Assembly (NCBI GenBank): GCA_016931555.1
Contig: JAFGEM010000098.1
Location: forward strand, 1-28,095
Direction: 5' to 3'
From: Candidatus Iainarchaeum sp.
GTDB taxonomy: Archaea > Iainarchaeota > Iainarchaeia > Iainarchaeales > GCA-2688035
DNA: 28,095 bases
Every line of letters starts with the position of its first letter. The first letter of the stretch is position 1. The notes beneath the pieces are model-generated. The model was not told the origin of the DNA and did no database searches. It was given only the letters and a program-made list of their open reading frames with translations. Both the position numbers and the translations under genes were made by a program. This document shows, one piece after another, positions 27,931 through 28,095 of the stretch.

Positions 27931-28095
27931 GTGCGTCTTCCCCTTCCTTTGCCCATCTTTTGTAAGCGTAAACTCTCCATGGGTCTTTCTCTGATTCGAG
28001 TAGTTTTGCTTTCTCCTCTATCGCCTTTCTTGCTATCTCAGTCCATTTAATTTCCGAGTGCTTTTTCATAATGTCGTGAAGTTCTTTTGGAATCG
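27911..28095 (-). CDS. Antitoxin of the MazF-like pair, N-terminal part outside the window
   Basis: The frame is open to the window edge and ends in a TGA at 27911-27913. The visible 60 residues begin IPKELHDIMKKHSEIKWTEIARKAIEEKAKLL, a ribbon-helix-helix-type pattern: beta strand, helix, then a second helix with WTEIARKA. The remainder (ESEKDPWRVYAYKRWAKEGEDAHELFEF) is a charged region likely to bind the toxin. Such antitoxins bind the operator of their own operon and neutralise the toxin. The start codon and promoter lie beyond the window. Confidence 0.75.
   Translation of the reverse strand, partial: IPKELHDIMKKHSEIKWTEIARKAIEEKAKLLESEKDPWRVYAYKRWAKEGEDAHELFEF

Overview
The window looks like a stretch of an archaeal chromosome, most likely from a small-genome DPANN-type lineage; a diapherotrite-like organism is a guess. 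Support comes from TATA-type promoters (TTTAAATA and variants) lying about 25 bases upstream of start codons, which implies leaderless mRNAs, mixed with GGTGA/GGAGG ribosome binding sites inside operons. There is also a diphthine--ammonia ligase (Dph6) domain, a DUF123 GIY-YIG-like protein, and many secreted proteins with N-glycosylation sequons. No rRNA, tRNA, CRISPR array or insertion sequence was recognised. Almost everything after position 1200 reads on the minus strand.

Layout. 1-1192 (+): the end of a SerB-like HAD protein with a degenerate motif, then a histidine phosphatase. 1186-2472: a CPA-type antiporter. 2539-3719: a radical SAM/HhH protein preceded by a possible short coupled leader ORF. 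3781-10864: the core of the window, a dense metal/redox island. Its first gene encodes a DUF134 regulator. It is followed by DUF5320 and a four-cysteine-pair mini-protein, a CDF metal exporter fused to a NifX-like domain, a thioredoxin-fold lipoprotein, an encapsulated-ferritin-like (EncFtn) protein, two NifX/DIM6-like proteins, a DUF123 protein, and two P-loop ATPases with inserted ferredoxin domains. A thioredoxin-CcdA membrane fusion follows under its own promoter. The DUF134 promoter and the thioredoxin-CcdA promoter share an identical 16-base near-palindromic element in the same position relative to the TATA box, so both are probably controlled by one regulator, plausibly the DUF134 protein itself.

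10904-15812: an APC permease, an MscS channel, a fusion of an asparagine-synthase-like PP-loop domain with Dph6, and a D-glycerate 3-kinase-like enzyme. 15876-18980: a large secreted heparinase-II/III-like protein with a tryptophan-lysine repeat tail. 19022-24242: a ZIP transporter, a second MscS channel, rubrerythrin, two SPFH proteins, and a flavin reductase with a C-terminal domain like the rubredoxin domain of the nearby rubrerythrin. 24298-25352: small membrane proteins and a lipoprotein. 25353-27479: an anchored surface protein with BNR and PKD-like domains, flanked by two copies of a 36-base intergenic repeat. 27580-28095: a MazF/PemK-like toxin with its truncated antitoxin.

How the parts may work together (inference). 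The island combines iron-sulfur ATPases, NifX-type cofactor-binding proteins, a ferroxidase-type mini-ferritin, a metal exporter and extracytoplasmic thiol carriers, with no nitrogenase gene in sight. It therefore looks like a metal and redox homeostasis system. Rubrerythrin and the rubredoxin-tailed reductase would form a separate peroxide-detoxifying pair.
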